From NCBI GenBank assembly GCA_022497145.1, contig MU385902.1, positions 177,421-241,420 on the forward strand: a stretch of DNA of 64,000 nt, given 5' to 3'. The position numbers were made by a program, and so were the translations under genes. Positions 1 to 11,070 of this stretch are shown here, piece by piece (position 1 is the first letter of the stretch; the number at the start of each line of letters is the position of its first letter). Below the pieces are notes generated by a model that was not told the DNA's origin, did not search any database, and saw only the letters and a list, made by a program, of their open reading frames with translations. The DNA is from Rostrohypoxylon terebratum (lineage: Eukaryota > Ascomycota > Sordariomycetes > Xylariales > Hypoxylaceae).

Positions 1-1988
1 TCGGCGGTGTGTGAATCACAAGTAGCCTAACCAGCATGTTGCGGTTGCTAGTAAAAAGAAAAAAGGAAAGAAAGAAAGAAAGAATAAAAAAGGGCTACGT
101 AGTCAGGATGACTCGCCTTGCTTCGGTTGACTGACAGCTGGCCAGTCAAAGATCGAAAAAGAAATCGAAAAAAAAATAGAATAGGTAGGTACCGACAGAT
201 AATTGCTCGAGCCAAAGGCGTACCGCACTCACCATCGCCCCCCCACGAGCCTTAGGAGCCACTTTGTCTGACGTAGTACCGGCACAGCCGGAAAGGACAC
301 CCATCTCCGTGAGGCAAGACAAAGATGGGGGAAGGATTTTCTTGGAAAACTCTACTAATTGGAAGATTCAGGTCTCGGAAAAGATTCCAAGGGGTGCGCC
401 AAACGGAACTGCTGTTGCGGATGATTCTAATTCGTTTTGAGCAACGATCCCGCATGGAAGCTGCTATTTAAGGGGATTCGTGGGCCCGGTCGATGGTATG
501 ATTCACGAGACCGGTGAAGAAGGCGACTCGCATATTATCGAACGGAGTTCAGCTTGAGGATCGCGTAATTGTGGCATAGCACGGCTGCGGGTCCGCGCGA
601 ATGAGAAAATTAGGCACCTAGGTAATCGATGAGATGAGATAGAAACAAGGACGGAGATGGTCACAACTCAACGATACTTTATTGGGTTTATATGTATCCC
701 TAACCTTCACGATGAGTGAAAGGATCTAAGGCGATGGCTCGCAGAGCTCCCTACCTACCACCTACATAGCCGTCAGCTACCTATAGCCGTCAGCTACCTA
801 TAACCGTAGCTGCTTATAACCCAAGTAGGTATTAGGTAGGTATATGTATGTACTTAGGACCTAGGTATCTGCCAAACCTCATTCTGTCAGCTTGGCCGAA
901 GGGAGACCGGCATAGAACCTTTCATTCTAGTATACACGGCTCCAGGTACCTAGGTAAGTAGGTAGGTAGGTACATAGCTTGCAGCGTCCGGTATGAGGTA
1001 TGAGACAGCTTCCCTACGCTGTGCGCATATGACAAGAGGTATAACCGGGTTTTTGCATCGCATGTCAGCATTATGTACCCCTGTACTCGCATTGAGAGGA
1101 GGGGGGGAGGGGGGTTGGTTGTTGCGGCACACGGCATAGAACTATGGAAATATACAGCAACTACTGAACAAGAGCGTCGTTGAGGCGTCCAGTCAACGGG
1201 AAAGTGTATTATCTCGAAGGCGAGTGGCTGATACATATTATATGCCGTGGCTTGACTTCTGCTTTTATTTTTTTTTTCTCGGTGTGGTGGAATTTGTGTT
1301 AGTCCTCTGCATCGGCACAGAATGGTCAGTAGCTTACTGAGGAGAGGGGGGGCTGAGGAGCCGGGAGGTTCTCGTTGGTCAAAAAGGAAAGCACCTATGG
1401 CATTTCAGCATTGCGTATGTATATACTAGGTACGCAACATCTGGACGATGCATCAGCTTACTTCTCACAACGTCTTGCCACGGATCATCCGCGCAACGTC
1501 AACCCATCACAGGGCGGATTTCTGCACGACTTCGCAATCTCAGGGATCATCCAAAAGCAACAGTCTTCTTTTTTTCATCCGGTGAAGAGGGTTCAGATAT
1601 CGAATACCTAGAGATCCGTGGTGCTTTACGTTCTTTTACGTGACGAGAGGATAAGCTGACCGGGCAGAAAGCCGTACGCATATTATGTGTATTACCAGAC
1701 CAGCAAATCCTTACAACTGGTTCCGCTACACAGTACTTTCACCGGTTTCCGATTGACAGAACAAGAGATTGACCCCTGCGCCACTTGGATTTTCACCGGC
1801 CGAGGTGAGTGTGACGGTACAATACAGCAAGAATACTGAAAAGAAACCGGCAGTTTTTCGATTTTCGATACGCGCGCACCCACCCGCCTAGGACAATTGG
1901 GGGTCCAGGACCGCTTGTATCGCAGTCTGCCAGTTTGTCAGCCCGGACAATCAGAGATCAGATCATTGTTAGATAGGTAGAGACCATA
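1..1988. other. intergenic, no supported gene
   Basis: I see no convincing gene here. There is a GAAA-type microsatellite near 64-85 and an imperfect tandem of a roughly 17-base unit containing GCCGTCAGCTACCTA at about 764-811. Runs of TAGGTAGGTA occur at 945-975. The longest open frames lack splice partners and look like random sequence. A minus-strand ATG followed directly by GTGAGT at 226-235 could be the first exon of a gene leaving the left edge, but no continuing frame could be followed. Confidence 0.6.
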
Positions 1989-4900
1989 ATGACGATGAAT
2001 GGAACCGACGTCGCTTCCCACCAGCCCGTTCCCAAAAATGTCAAGTCTCCTCTGACCCATGACTTTGACTTGACTCCTCCTACCGGGGTTATGCTAATTG
2101 ACCGTACGTCATGTAAGGCGAGAAAGCGGCCTCGGATCGCGTCCTCCCTTCCCCCGGCGCAGTATAGCCCCAGTTCCTCCTCCTCTCCCTCTTCGCGCGT
2201 CACCAAGGCCAATAAATCTAGGAGATGCGTGACAAAATCGTCTCTTTCGTCATCATCGTCCACTCCATTGGCCAGATCTCTCCCCAGGAAAATTGAGAGC
2301 TCCGGTGCCGAACCTACTGCCCCGGCTTCCGCCTCCCCCATAGGTACCAGACACGAACCTGTCGCTCTTAGACAGGACGCTTCTGAAATTAAATGGGAAT
2401 GGACCGTACCGGATCACCCTAATCACGATGGAGAGTTAGCCGTCGCAGTACCGAGGGACCACTTTGCCTTGTCTTCCACCACCACCCTGCCACAAGCTCT
2501 GGACTTCGTCCCGCATAATTTGCCTCTTTATAACCCTCAAGTCTTTGTCCCCAATAATCCTCCGTTTCCAATGTGTCACCAACCTGCCTCTTCTTACCCG
2601 CCCACGCACCAAATCTTGCTATTCGAGAACCCGCCGCGGGATAGTTCGTTGGCTTATTCAGGTGTTACGGCTTACCCTTTGAGTAACTACCCCTTACATC
2701 AGCCTTTCGAGCCTACGAACCAGCCAAACTTGATCATGGACAGCCAACCGTATCGAGGTGACAACGCTCCCGGACAAGCACCTCAACTGTTCGAGCCTGC
2801 TGCCCCATGTTTACTGGGATCCCAAGTAAACAGGATGGATGACCAAAACGAAGAGTGGTATATAGTGAATCTGGAGCAACCCATGGACCAGCAGCTGGTG
2901 GTGGAAAGAGAACCTTATGGTGACCTTATGGAGACGTCGGAACATCATGAACTTGACCCCCCAGCTCTATACGACGACCGAGGACAAAATTCTGACTTCC
3001 AGCGGAGAGACGTGCCGGCACCGGGAGAGAACGCGTTGGGTTTTGTCAGACATTGTATAGTTGATGAGATTGAAGCCGATGTGAGTGGATCGTCCTCTCG
3101 ACAAGAGAGACGCCACCGAGCACACCTTTCCGGCGAGGCTCGCACGCAGACGAGCAAGACCCGCAAGTTAAAGGTGTGCGTTTTCTTTGTCCTACCCAAT
3201 CTTCGCTCTCTCTTTTTCCGCCGTCTGTTACGTTTGCTAACTTCTGTATGGGCTTGTATTCGATGTCGAATGCAAAAGATAAGAGTAGGTCCATCACTAG
3301 ACCGTTACGATTGCCGCGAGGGTGTCATAGACTTACTCTCGACTTAGTGCGATGCCGATCCTATGAACGAAGACGGCGAGTGTCTTAAATGCCGAAAGGT
3401 AAATCTCGATTCCAAGAAAGTCGTGCATAGGCTTCCGTGTCTACGATGGAAGCTCGCCGAAGTGGTACTCTTTCGTGAGGGAGGCCTTGGATTGACGAAA
3501 CGATGGTCCGGGGTTAAGATGAAAGATCTCGGTCCGCGGGATTGGCAAACCGAGACGACCCGTACGATAACGGTGAGGATTGCGTGTCGCAAAGCGCCTT
3601 TCAACTTTACAGTGAGGAAGTTCACGCCTACCAACGGGGATGTGACCTGGAGGTATTGGGTTGATGGGCGAGGGGTCAGAAGGAAGATCGATATCGAACC
3701 CTATGCGCTTGCAAACGTCTGGGAGACGGCCCGACGGTATTCGAAATACGTGGCAACCTATGCGCTAGTAGCTGTAGCCGAGTACGCCGATGATTCCAAC
3801 CACTCCGTCGATATTTTGGTGCGTAACACGTACAATGCGGCGTTAGTAATCACTCTCCTTCTTTTCAGGTAAAATTTGGGTCGTTTGGCCTTTTTTTCCA
3901 AGGCACGGCAGGGGACCATCCTGTTCATGGATCGTAGGTACCTACGCTGGACACGCACTGACATGAATATATTTGTCTTTATAGGCTTGACTTTCACAGG
4001 AATCTTATCATGGTGAGAATACCTACTAGTTCACCAAGTTCTCGTCGAGCCCTGACTGACAACTTACTCTTCAGAAGACGATGGCTTCGCATAAGGGGGA
4101 CGAAGTAAACCACTTGCAGTTCCTGACGCAGTATTTCTGTCTTTGGTTTGCAACAAGTCAGCAACCTACCTCTCCTCCCTGCCATTCCCTTCCCTTCCCT
4201 TCCCTTCCCTTCCCTTCCCTTCCCTCCCCTTGTCTTATCTTATTTGATTGCTTATTGAACGGCATAGGAAACATGCTTGGATCAGCGGTCATCATAGGTG
4301 ATGAGAAACTCGACATGGAACCGGTGAGTGACGTGGACAGTCCACACTTTGGGAAGGTTTTCATACCGCGAATGATCCCGGCGCAGCTAGACTCTATCGC
4401 ACACGCTGCGGTGCTTTCGACATTGAGAAAACAGGTGCTGGACGGGCTCTGGAAGATGATGGCGAGCAAGAACCCGCAGGACTTTTTCGTCATCTACGTT
4501 ACCGTATTCATGTTACTCCACGAAGTCTCTTATACCTCTCGGGATAGGCTCCGACGCGGCAGAGAAGTCAATGATGACCAAGTATGTCACGACGGTGGTA
4601 CCTGATACGTATCGTTTTATTGGCTGACTAATGCTAGAATCGTCACTATGACCTCGAAAATTTTGTCGAGAGACATCAAGAGGGGGCCAACATAATCCTA
4701 AGTCACTGGCACTATTATAAGCGAGACCTTAACCTTATGTTGGCGAATAGTGTATCTAAAGGGAAAGAGGAGGATGAGGGGAAGGAAAAGGAAAAGGAAA
4801 AGGAGAAGGAGAAGGAGAAGGAGAAGGAGAAGGAGAAGGAGAAGGAGAAGGAAAAGGGAAAGGAAAAGGAAAAGGAGAAGGAAAAAGAAAAGGGAAAGGA

Positions 4901-5310
4901 GAAGGAAAAAGAAAAGGGAAAGGAGAAGGAGAAGGAGAAGGGAAAGGAAAAAGAGGAGAAAGAAGAAAGGGGGGAAAAGAAAAAGCCGGACAGGTCGGAA
5001 AAAGTATGGAGCGAACTGGATTGTTCTGAGGCCAAGTTGATTGCGGAAACGAAAAGGGGGTATGAGCAAAGAGGTAAGAGTTTCACCATATCGTCATGTT
5101 CTCTTGTCGTTGTAATGTCGCCGTGTCTTCATACTATACTACGGAGCGGATGTGTTCCACCCTCTACCGACTGGACCGCAAGACTGACGATTGATATCAG
5201 CAGGAAATCGGGGTTTGGCACCTATGCGGTGGGAGGATGACCTCTATTTTGTATCGCAGATGCTTGACGAGGGTTGGAAGCCGAGGGATACATTTAGGGC
5301 TCAAAGGTAA
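1989..5310 (+). CDS. Zn2Cys6 regulator with KE-repeat tail
   Basis: Eight-exon model: 1989-3284, 3348-3818, 3869-3933, 3985-4012, 4075-4156, 4268-4581, 4638-5073, 5201-5310. The sum is 934 codons (933 residues). The first 390 residues are Ser/Pro-rich and low in complexity. A Zn2Cys6-like cluster follows: ACIRCRMQKIR at the end of exon 1, joined across the 3285-3347 intron to CDADPMNEDGECLKCRK. The remainder has the conserved C-terminal region of a fungal family of unknown function that I recognise by pattern (PCLRWKL, RKFTP, MDAQLDSI-like, YFVSQMLDEGW). Residues about 795-865 are almost pure Lys-Glu, encoded by a GAGAAG/GAAAAG microsatellite. The 4157-4267 intron carries tandem TTCCC in its pyrimidine tract. 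An intron-like 78-base block precedes the cluster (see findings). Probably a nuclear DNA-binding regulator; targets unknown. Confidence 0.72.
3174..3251 (+). other. unspliced intron-like block inside the regulator
   Basis: The block starts with GTGTGCG after a Lys-Leu-Lys codon run, is pyrimidine-rich, and carries a good branch site (GCTAAC at 3237-3242), but no AG lies between 3175 and the cluster. It is exactly 26 codons and open. It can therefore be translated as a hydrophobic insert just before the Cys cluster. A relic intron that lost its 3' splice site, a non-AG acceptor, or a sequence error would each explain it. Confidence 0.5.
4780..4980 (+). repeat. coding GAGAAG/GAAAAG microsatellite
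   Basis: About 200 bases of near-perfect purine hexamers encode an alternating Lys-Glu tract in the regulator at 1989-5310. The frame is kept throughout despite unit variation (GGAAAG interruptions add Gly). The opposite strand shows long Ser/Phe/Leu frames that are artefacts of the repeat. Confidence 0.9.
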
Positions 5311-6138
5311 TGAGTAATGAAAAGGGGGTTGAGAAGTGGTCGAGGTGGTTGAAATACATGGTGATGCTCGAGTTTCTAATATATATACGCTAGGCATATA
5401 CCTACCTAGATAGTAGTAGTCGGCATACCTAGTATGCATACACACACGAGCATATGGAAACGATGGGTTAGGAAATAGCTTAGATTGTTGGAGGCCGATG
5501 CTGGTTTTCTTTGGTTTGGTGGATGACCTCAGGTGGATGAAGGCAGAAGATGTTACCAACACAATCGTTTAGCTATACCGATGACGGTTACCATAATATG
5601 GATGATTTGGGTTGACTTATTCTCTCTAGACCGGGGGCTATTCTGACCGTCTCGAGGCTTTTGTCGACACCAAAATTGCCAATCGAAATGTTTAATGTGC
5701 ACTATGTAAGTTGTAGAATTCGAAATGTTGTTTACCATTATGTAAGACTGTAAGTACTACTAGTAACTAGGTACCGCTAGACCCGCTTGTGCTTATTTCT
5801 ACCAATGACGTTTCTAGGTCATTGATTTCGATCCTGCCAGGTGGTATCTTATCGATATGTTAAATCAGGTACATACATACCACTTGGTAAAAGAATAATT
5901 GAAGTCGCCAGATCTCAGCAATCCGTTGCTACCTATAAACCCGAATCCATTAATCGCATCGACCACATCGACTTCGTGCCTCCAACTCCAACTCCAACTC
6001 CAAGGTATCTTCGCTGCGGAGCTAAATAGATAGCATTGTCGGTCACCGAACATTACCTCGACATCATTTGCGAATATTCGCATATCCTAATCTCAATTTT
6101 CTCTTGAGCGACAACACGATACCGGAATAACCGCCGTC
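5311..6138. other. intergenic
   Basis: Holds the 3' region of the upstream regulator and the SEC72 promoter. A short tandem of CCAACT (three to four copies) lies at 5981-6002, about 140 bases before the SEC72 start. No gene seen. Confidence 0.6.
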
Positions 6139-6753
6139 ATGTCGTCCGATCTAGAAACCTTCACCATGCTGCCTTTGCAGATCGACCCTCAGACTAAGGC
6201 GATTACTACATCCTCGGGCTCCCGCGCCTTACAAGCTGAGCTTGCTTCCCTGAACAATCTACACAGATCCCTCCTGACTATCGAAACACCTCTCCAAGTC
6301 CCGCCGCCACCTGTGCCCGTGAACCCGAAGCGATCCGCCAACGTGAGCAAACTGCGCGAGAGTGGTAACAACGAATATCGCAAGGGAAAGCACGCCGAGG
6401 CCGTTAAATTCTACACGCTGGGTCTTCAGATGGCCTTGACCAGGCCCTTGTGGGAGCCACAGCAGCTCGTGCGCGAGGAGGTCGCCGCTCTCTACGCCAA
6501 CCGCGCCCAGGCCCATATGGCTCTCCAGAGCTGGGCCGAGGGCGCCTCCGATGCCGAAGCCAGCGTCGAGGCCAAGCGTGTCGGCAACTCTAAGGCCTGG
6601 TGGAGACGTGGCAAGTGTCTAGCCGAGATGGGACGGCTACCCGAAGCCAAGGAATGGGTCAGCAAAGGCTTAGAGATGGAGGGCGACGAGGGTGAGCTGG
6701 TTGCCTTACTGAAGGATATCAACGAGAAGTTAGGGGAGAAGGGTAGCTCATGA
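6139..6753 (+). CDS. SEC72: Sec72-like translocation protein, TPR
   Basis: Single exon of 204 residues, close to the size of yeast and fission-yeast Sec72. Residues about 70-200 form three tetratricopeptide repeats (KLRESGNNEYRKGKHAEAVK; AALYANRAQAHMALQSW; AWWRRGKCLAEMGRLPEAKE). The N-terminus (about 50 residues) is the Sec72-type extension that begins with a short LPLQIDPQTKAI-like strand. Sec72 is the cytosolic subunit of the Sec62/63 complex and helps post-translational import into the ER. There is no transmembrane segment or signal peptide, as expected. The start at 6139 follows a plausible leader. I recognise it from TPR spacing and N-terminal motif; another small TPR co-chaperone is the alternative. 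Confidence 0.82.
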   Translation: MSSDLETFTMLPLQIDPQTKAITTSSGSRALQAELASLNNLHRSLLTIETPLQVPPPPVPVNPKRSANVSKLRESGNNEYRKGKHAEAVKFYTLGLQMALTRPLWEPQQLVREEVAALYANRAQAHMALQSWAEGASDAEASVEAKRVGNSKAWWRRGKCLAEMGRLPEAKEWVSKGLEMEGDEGELVALLKDINEKLGEKGSS

Positions 6754-7602
6754 TCCTCGAGTCTTACGGCCGTTTTTTCTTCCTTTTTTTCATGTACTCT
6801 TCATACCATCACGATTACGAGAACCTCCCGTGCTATTGGCATGCTCCGAAGGCGTCTAAGGAGTTGGTTGGTAGGGCTTTCTTATAGATTTGTTTTGTGC
6901 GGTCTCCCCTGATTTAAATTCAAGTTCTCAATATTTCGTGAGGTGGTAAGATCAGAGACGTACGCCGAAATTCAATTACTAGGGCTATCATGTGCCTAGT
7001 AGAAATCTAGGATTCTACGTAGGCAAACACTCCGGAGGTCGAGAAGTCAATCCATGTCATATGCAAGTAGGTGGTTCGCCACGATAAAAAAAATCTGCCA
7101 TGTAGCCTTATGTGCCTCGTCCCCTGGCGTCATTCGATATCTACAGCATGTGTGTTCATGCTATTTATGCAGTTCGACCTTCTAGTAACCACAATTTGGT
7201 GGAGACGAACTCCAGACTTCCAATATGCCGCTCGGTGATAAGTAAAAATAAAAAATAAAAAGATCCCAAGCACGTTTTGTCAGCTGCGCTCGACTTAGAC
7301 GACCAATCGACCAACTCGAACTCGTCTGAGAGTTATGCTCTCAACTCCCACCCTCTCGGCAAGATGAAAAAATGACCAACAAGCGCCTCACAGTCTACCT
7401 ATACAAGACCGGCTGGCCCAAGGAAAACGGCAATGAGAAAATATAAGAAAGACTGTAACTTGTGGTTGTCGCTCTCGCATGGTATCATCCTCTAGTTTCC
7501 CGATCCCTTCCATAGGTACATAAGTACATAGGTACACACATCCTGTCCTATTACATCTGATTACTTCCGATTACCTTCTCCTTCGTCTCACTTGTCGCAG
7601 GT
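6754..7602. other. intergenic between convergent genes
   Basis: Shared 3' flank of SEC72 (plus) and the small gene at 7603 (minus). T-rich stretch at 6771-6790 may serve SEC72 3'-end formation. No gene seen. Confidence 0.6.
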
Positions 7603-8159
7603 CTATTCTTGCTTCTCGGGATCCCCTTTCTCGTTGAGGCTCTTGTTTCTAGGCCTCATGACAGCGTCTTGGCTAGTCATACGACGGTCGAGCGCGCGAT
7701 CAAGCTTAGCCCCGAGGGCGAGCTTGTTGAGGGTGCCAGCTTTCTCTTCTGATAATACGACGCGCTGCTGCGACAGTGCCTTGTTTTCCATGCGCGCGAG
7801 TCCGCACTCGATGTCGCGGATCTCAGCCTGCGCCGAGTCTGTCGTCTGTACCGTCGCAGCCAGCGACGGTGCTGTGCTATACGTGCTAAAGCGCGCCGAG
7901 GCACGGTTGGATCCGATCTAATTCAAAACATGATACGTCAGTATTCCAGATTTCTCCGTGGTATTCCTCTCGCGATAGCAAGTACGTAATAACGCGAATG
8001 AGAATTTCGTAAAGCTAACACATCGAAATTTAATGGTGTCTAGAAGTAAGCGCATATAGGGGAAAGGACAGGCGGACAATGCTGACGAGTAGGTAGCTAA
8101 GAGGGAGAGAAAAAAAACCAAGGAAAGGGTCCCCAAATACGTACAGTGGAGGGTGCCAT
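7603..8159 (-). CDS. small helical protein, unidentified
   Basis: Two exons: 8145-8159 (Met-Ala-Pro-Ser-Thr) and 7603-7917, joined in phase 0 over a 227-base intron with a GTACGT donor and TTAG acceptor. The product is 109 residues. It has a Ser/Ala/Thr-rich start and then a charged, helix-prone stretch (AEIRDIECGLARMENKALSQ, LSEEKAGTLNKLALGAKLD) ending in a Lys/Glu-rich tail. There is no transmembrane segment or Cys motif. The even, polar heptad-like pattern suggests a short coiled coil. I do not recognise the family. The five-residue first exon is the weakest part; the frame upstream of 7917 has no other in-frame ATG before a stop. Confidence 0.55.
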
Positions 8160-8767
8160 GATGGGGCGAGATGAGTCTAGCGAAGTAGGCATTATTTTTT
8201 TTCCTCTTCTTTTTATCTTTCTAACTGGTAAATGCTTGACTTTTGTTTCTTTTTCTCGTCTGGTCCTAAATGATGACAAAGGGGTGATGCGACAGATTTA
8301 ATGAGATTTAACAGCGATTGATGATGATGACTGGGTTGTGTCAGGCAGGTCAGGGTGGCAGTGTGGTAGGTGGTAGGTGGTAGGTGGTAAGGTGGTGGTG
8401 GATCGAGGTTCGAAACGGCGCTATGCAAGGATAGGCGGACGAAGCCGGGATAAGATCGATGTACGCAGTAATATTACGTTGTAGATGAAGCTGGACCAGC
8501 CTAGCTGTCTGGTGCCTGTATTACTGCGTACTATTATGTAGGTATGGATGTGGTTCGTCGTTTATGAACCTTGTAACTTTCAAGCAATGCGATTGTATGT
8601 ATTAGTATTATTATGTAACAGTTTTAGCAGTTCTCGCAGCTGTTACTAGTGCTAGCAGAAGAAAAGGTCGATTAATAGCATGCAGTTGATGTTGTCGTAA
8701 CCTGTGGAAGTAGCGCAGCCCTGGAGGATAAGAGGTCAAGGTTGTGGGAGGAAAGGAAGGTAGTTGG

Positions 8768-8802
8768 TAGTCAGTCAGTCAGTCAGCCAGTCAGTCAGTC
8801 AG
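8768..8802. repeat. CAGT tetranucleotide repeat
   Basis: About eight copies of CAGT with one CAGC variant. Confidence 0.85.
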
Positions 8803-10986
8803 AGTGAAGCTGGCTGGCGGCAGGCTGGGGAATAGGGGTTCGCGAATTAGAGAGGGAAAAAAGAGGAAGGGAAAGGGATTGGTGGTGTGAAAGTGTGAGA
8901 ATGTGAATTGCAGGTGCGCTCGTGGGAATGGTAGCAATTGTACTACATAGTACGTACTAATACCATGCCATTATTACCTACTACCTAGGTCCGTCCTACA
9001 TAGGTATGTATCCATGGATGCCATTATGCCACTACTAGGTACCTAGTATGCTACTACATAGTACTATGTATGTACTAATATGCCACCAAGCCTTCCCGTA
9101 CATACATGAATAAACAGTAGCATTAAAAACTTTGTGAGAATTTGGAAAGTTGATAGATCTAGGTAGGTACTCTGTATATGATACATAAGCTGCATAGTAC
9201 CTACTAGGTAGGTGTTACTAGGTAGTATGGAAGTTTTCAATGTTTACACTTGCATGATACAGATTTTAGTATGAAGCATCATCAACATATTTGTGTACTA
9301 TGTACAGTTTTACACCTACGCAGTAAGCGTCTTGGCTGTTTATATCAAAATGGCCGTGTCTAACACCATGGATATTACTCATTATTACATCCATTAAAAG
9401 AAAGGAGTGATAAAAGAAAGGAGTAAAAAAAAAAAGACTGTCATATTTTTAAACACCTTACTCTTATCAGCTTTCTTACAAGCTTACCTACTACCTAGTA
9501 GGTAACTAACTGCCTGACTTCCTACCAACGTACATAATATAATACCCATAAGGATTCTTGTTTCGACTCCTCAAAAGTTCCTACCTCTCCCGCTACACTA
9601 CCGGCGACCACATGGCACATGGCTCGCCGCTCGACGGATCAGGGTTGCATGGTTGCGTGGTCGCATGTACTATGTACGCATGCAGTCAGCAGCAGATATG
9701 GCGCTTTTTGCTCAATTGGAACAAGCTATATTAGGTAGCTCAGCACGCCCAGCACGCTCAGCATGCTTAAAAGCCCAGCTAATGGGTCGTGGGTCAATGG
9801 ATGTTTAGGATGTTTGATCGAAAACTTCAAGGATATTCCTAGGCCTTTTCCCAGCCTAACTCTTGACTATTCCTAGGCTAAATCTACCATCCATGGGATA
9901 TTTTCCCTAGGGGCTTCAGCCGCTTTTTTAGTTTCAAAAATGCCATGGCATCGCGTGTCGTTTCGTCAAGACTCAATCCTCGTCGCAAGGGTCGTTGAGA
10001 TCGCTAGGATCGCTCGGAAGGGATACCTTTTTCTTCTTCCATCTCTTCCTCCTCCTCCTCTTCTTCTCCATTCTGCCGGAATGGAAAATATGTGATCAAT
10101 AAAGGGATACCGAAGCGGACCGAATTGAAAACATGGTATCATACATACTAGGTATGTATTTACCTACCTACCTACCTACCTACTTGAGTAAGTCTTTTTG
10201 GTCAATTATCTTTGCACTATGTATGCGTTTACTACGATTGATACAGAGTAACAACATCGCTGTCCTACTACCTAGTAGGTACTAGGTATGTAAATCTACC
10301 TTGCACTGCCTGCCGAGTTACGGCAGGATTTCACTCAGCGCCTTTCTCGAGCTTCCAGGTTAGTTTATGCTGATCATCTACCTCATGGATGCAACGCGGC
10401 GACCGCGCTATTGGAAGCATGTCACCGAGAAGTCGCCATGGCCACCTACCTGCCTACCTGCATATTCTTGTCAAATGGTATCGATCACATACATAGTAGC
10501 CCTAGGTAACTACCTAGTATCTACATAGTAATTCGCTGCACTGATCTCCTGCTGTAAGTCATCTTAGTTCGACTTAGTTGCTTACCTACCTAGTAGGCTA
10601 ACTCAACGCACGACATGCTATGCGTGTACAAACTCGTTGGGATCGTGAGCTTGGTATAATATGTATGGGACAAACGCAGTATTGCACATCTGCATATATC
10701 TACATATGTATATCTACCTATACATATACCTAGGCATGTGGGAGTGTTGAAAAAAAAAAGATTAGCCAATAACCTTGTTAGTCCGCGAGTATTTGTCTCG
10801 TAACTGCATGGTTTCTCCTCCCCCTCTCTCTATCTTTGATAGCAAGGACCTTTGTGGAGTTCAGCACGTGGTCCGTTGATCGCCAATGTCGATCCGCCGA
10901 GGAACGTCGCCCCTCAGGTAAAATGCTTGGTAGCATGTTAAGTTCTAGGTATGCAGACATGTAAGTAATTGTATGGTGTGTGCGAT

Positions 10987-11070
10987 TGTGTGTGTGTGTG
11001 TTTGTGTGAGTGAGTAAGTGAGCGAATGAGTGAGTGAGTAAGTGAGCGAATGAGTGAGTGAGTGCGTGCG
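10987..11070. repeat. GTGT/GAGT compound satellite
   Basis: A GT dinucleotide run passes into GAGT tetramers. A 24-26-base higher-order unit (GTGAGTAAGTGAGCGAATGA and flank) occurs twice in tandem. Confidence 0.85.

Noticed and set aside
226..235. Minus-strand ATG followed by a GTGAGT donor at the left edge
   Set aside because: Could start a gene leaving the window, but the frames to its left contain stops and no clear acceptor.
4698..5089. Minus-strand frames rich in Ser/Phe/Leu
   Set aside because: Produced by the purine repeat on the other strand; they lie opposite conserved coding sequence.
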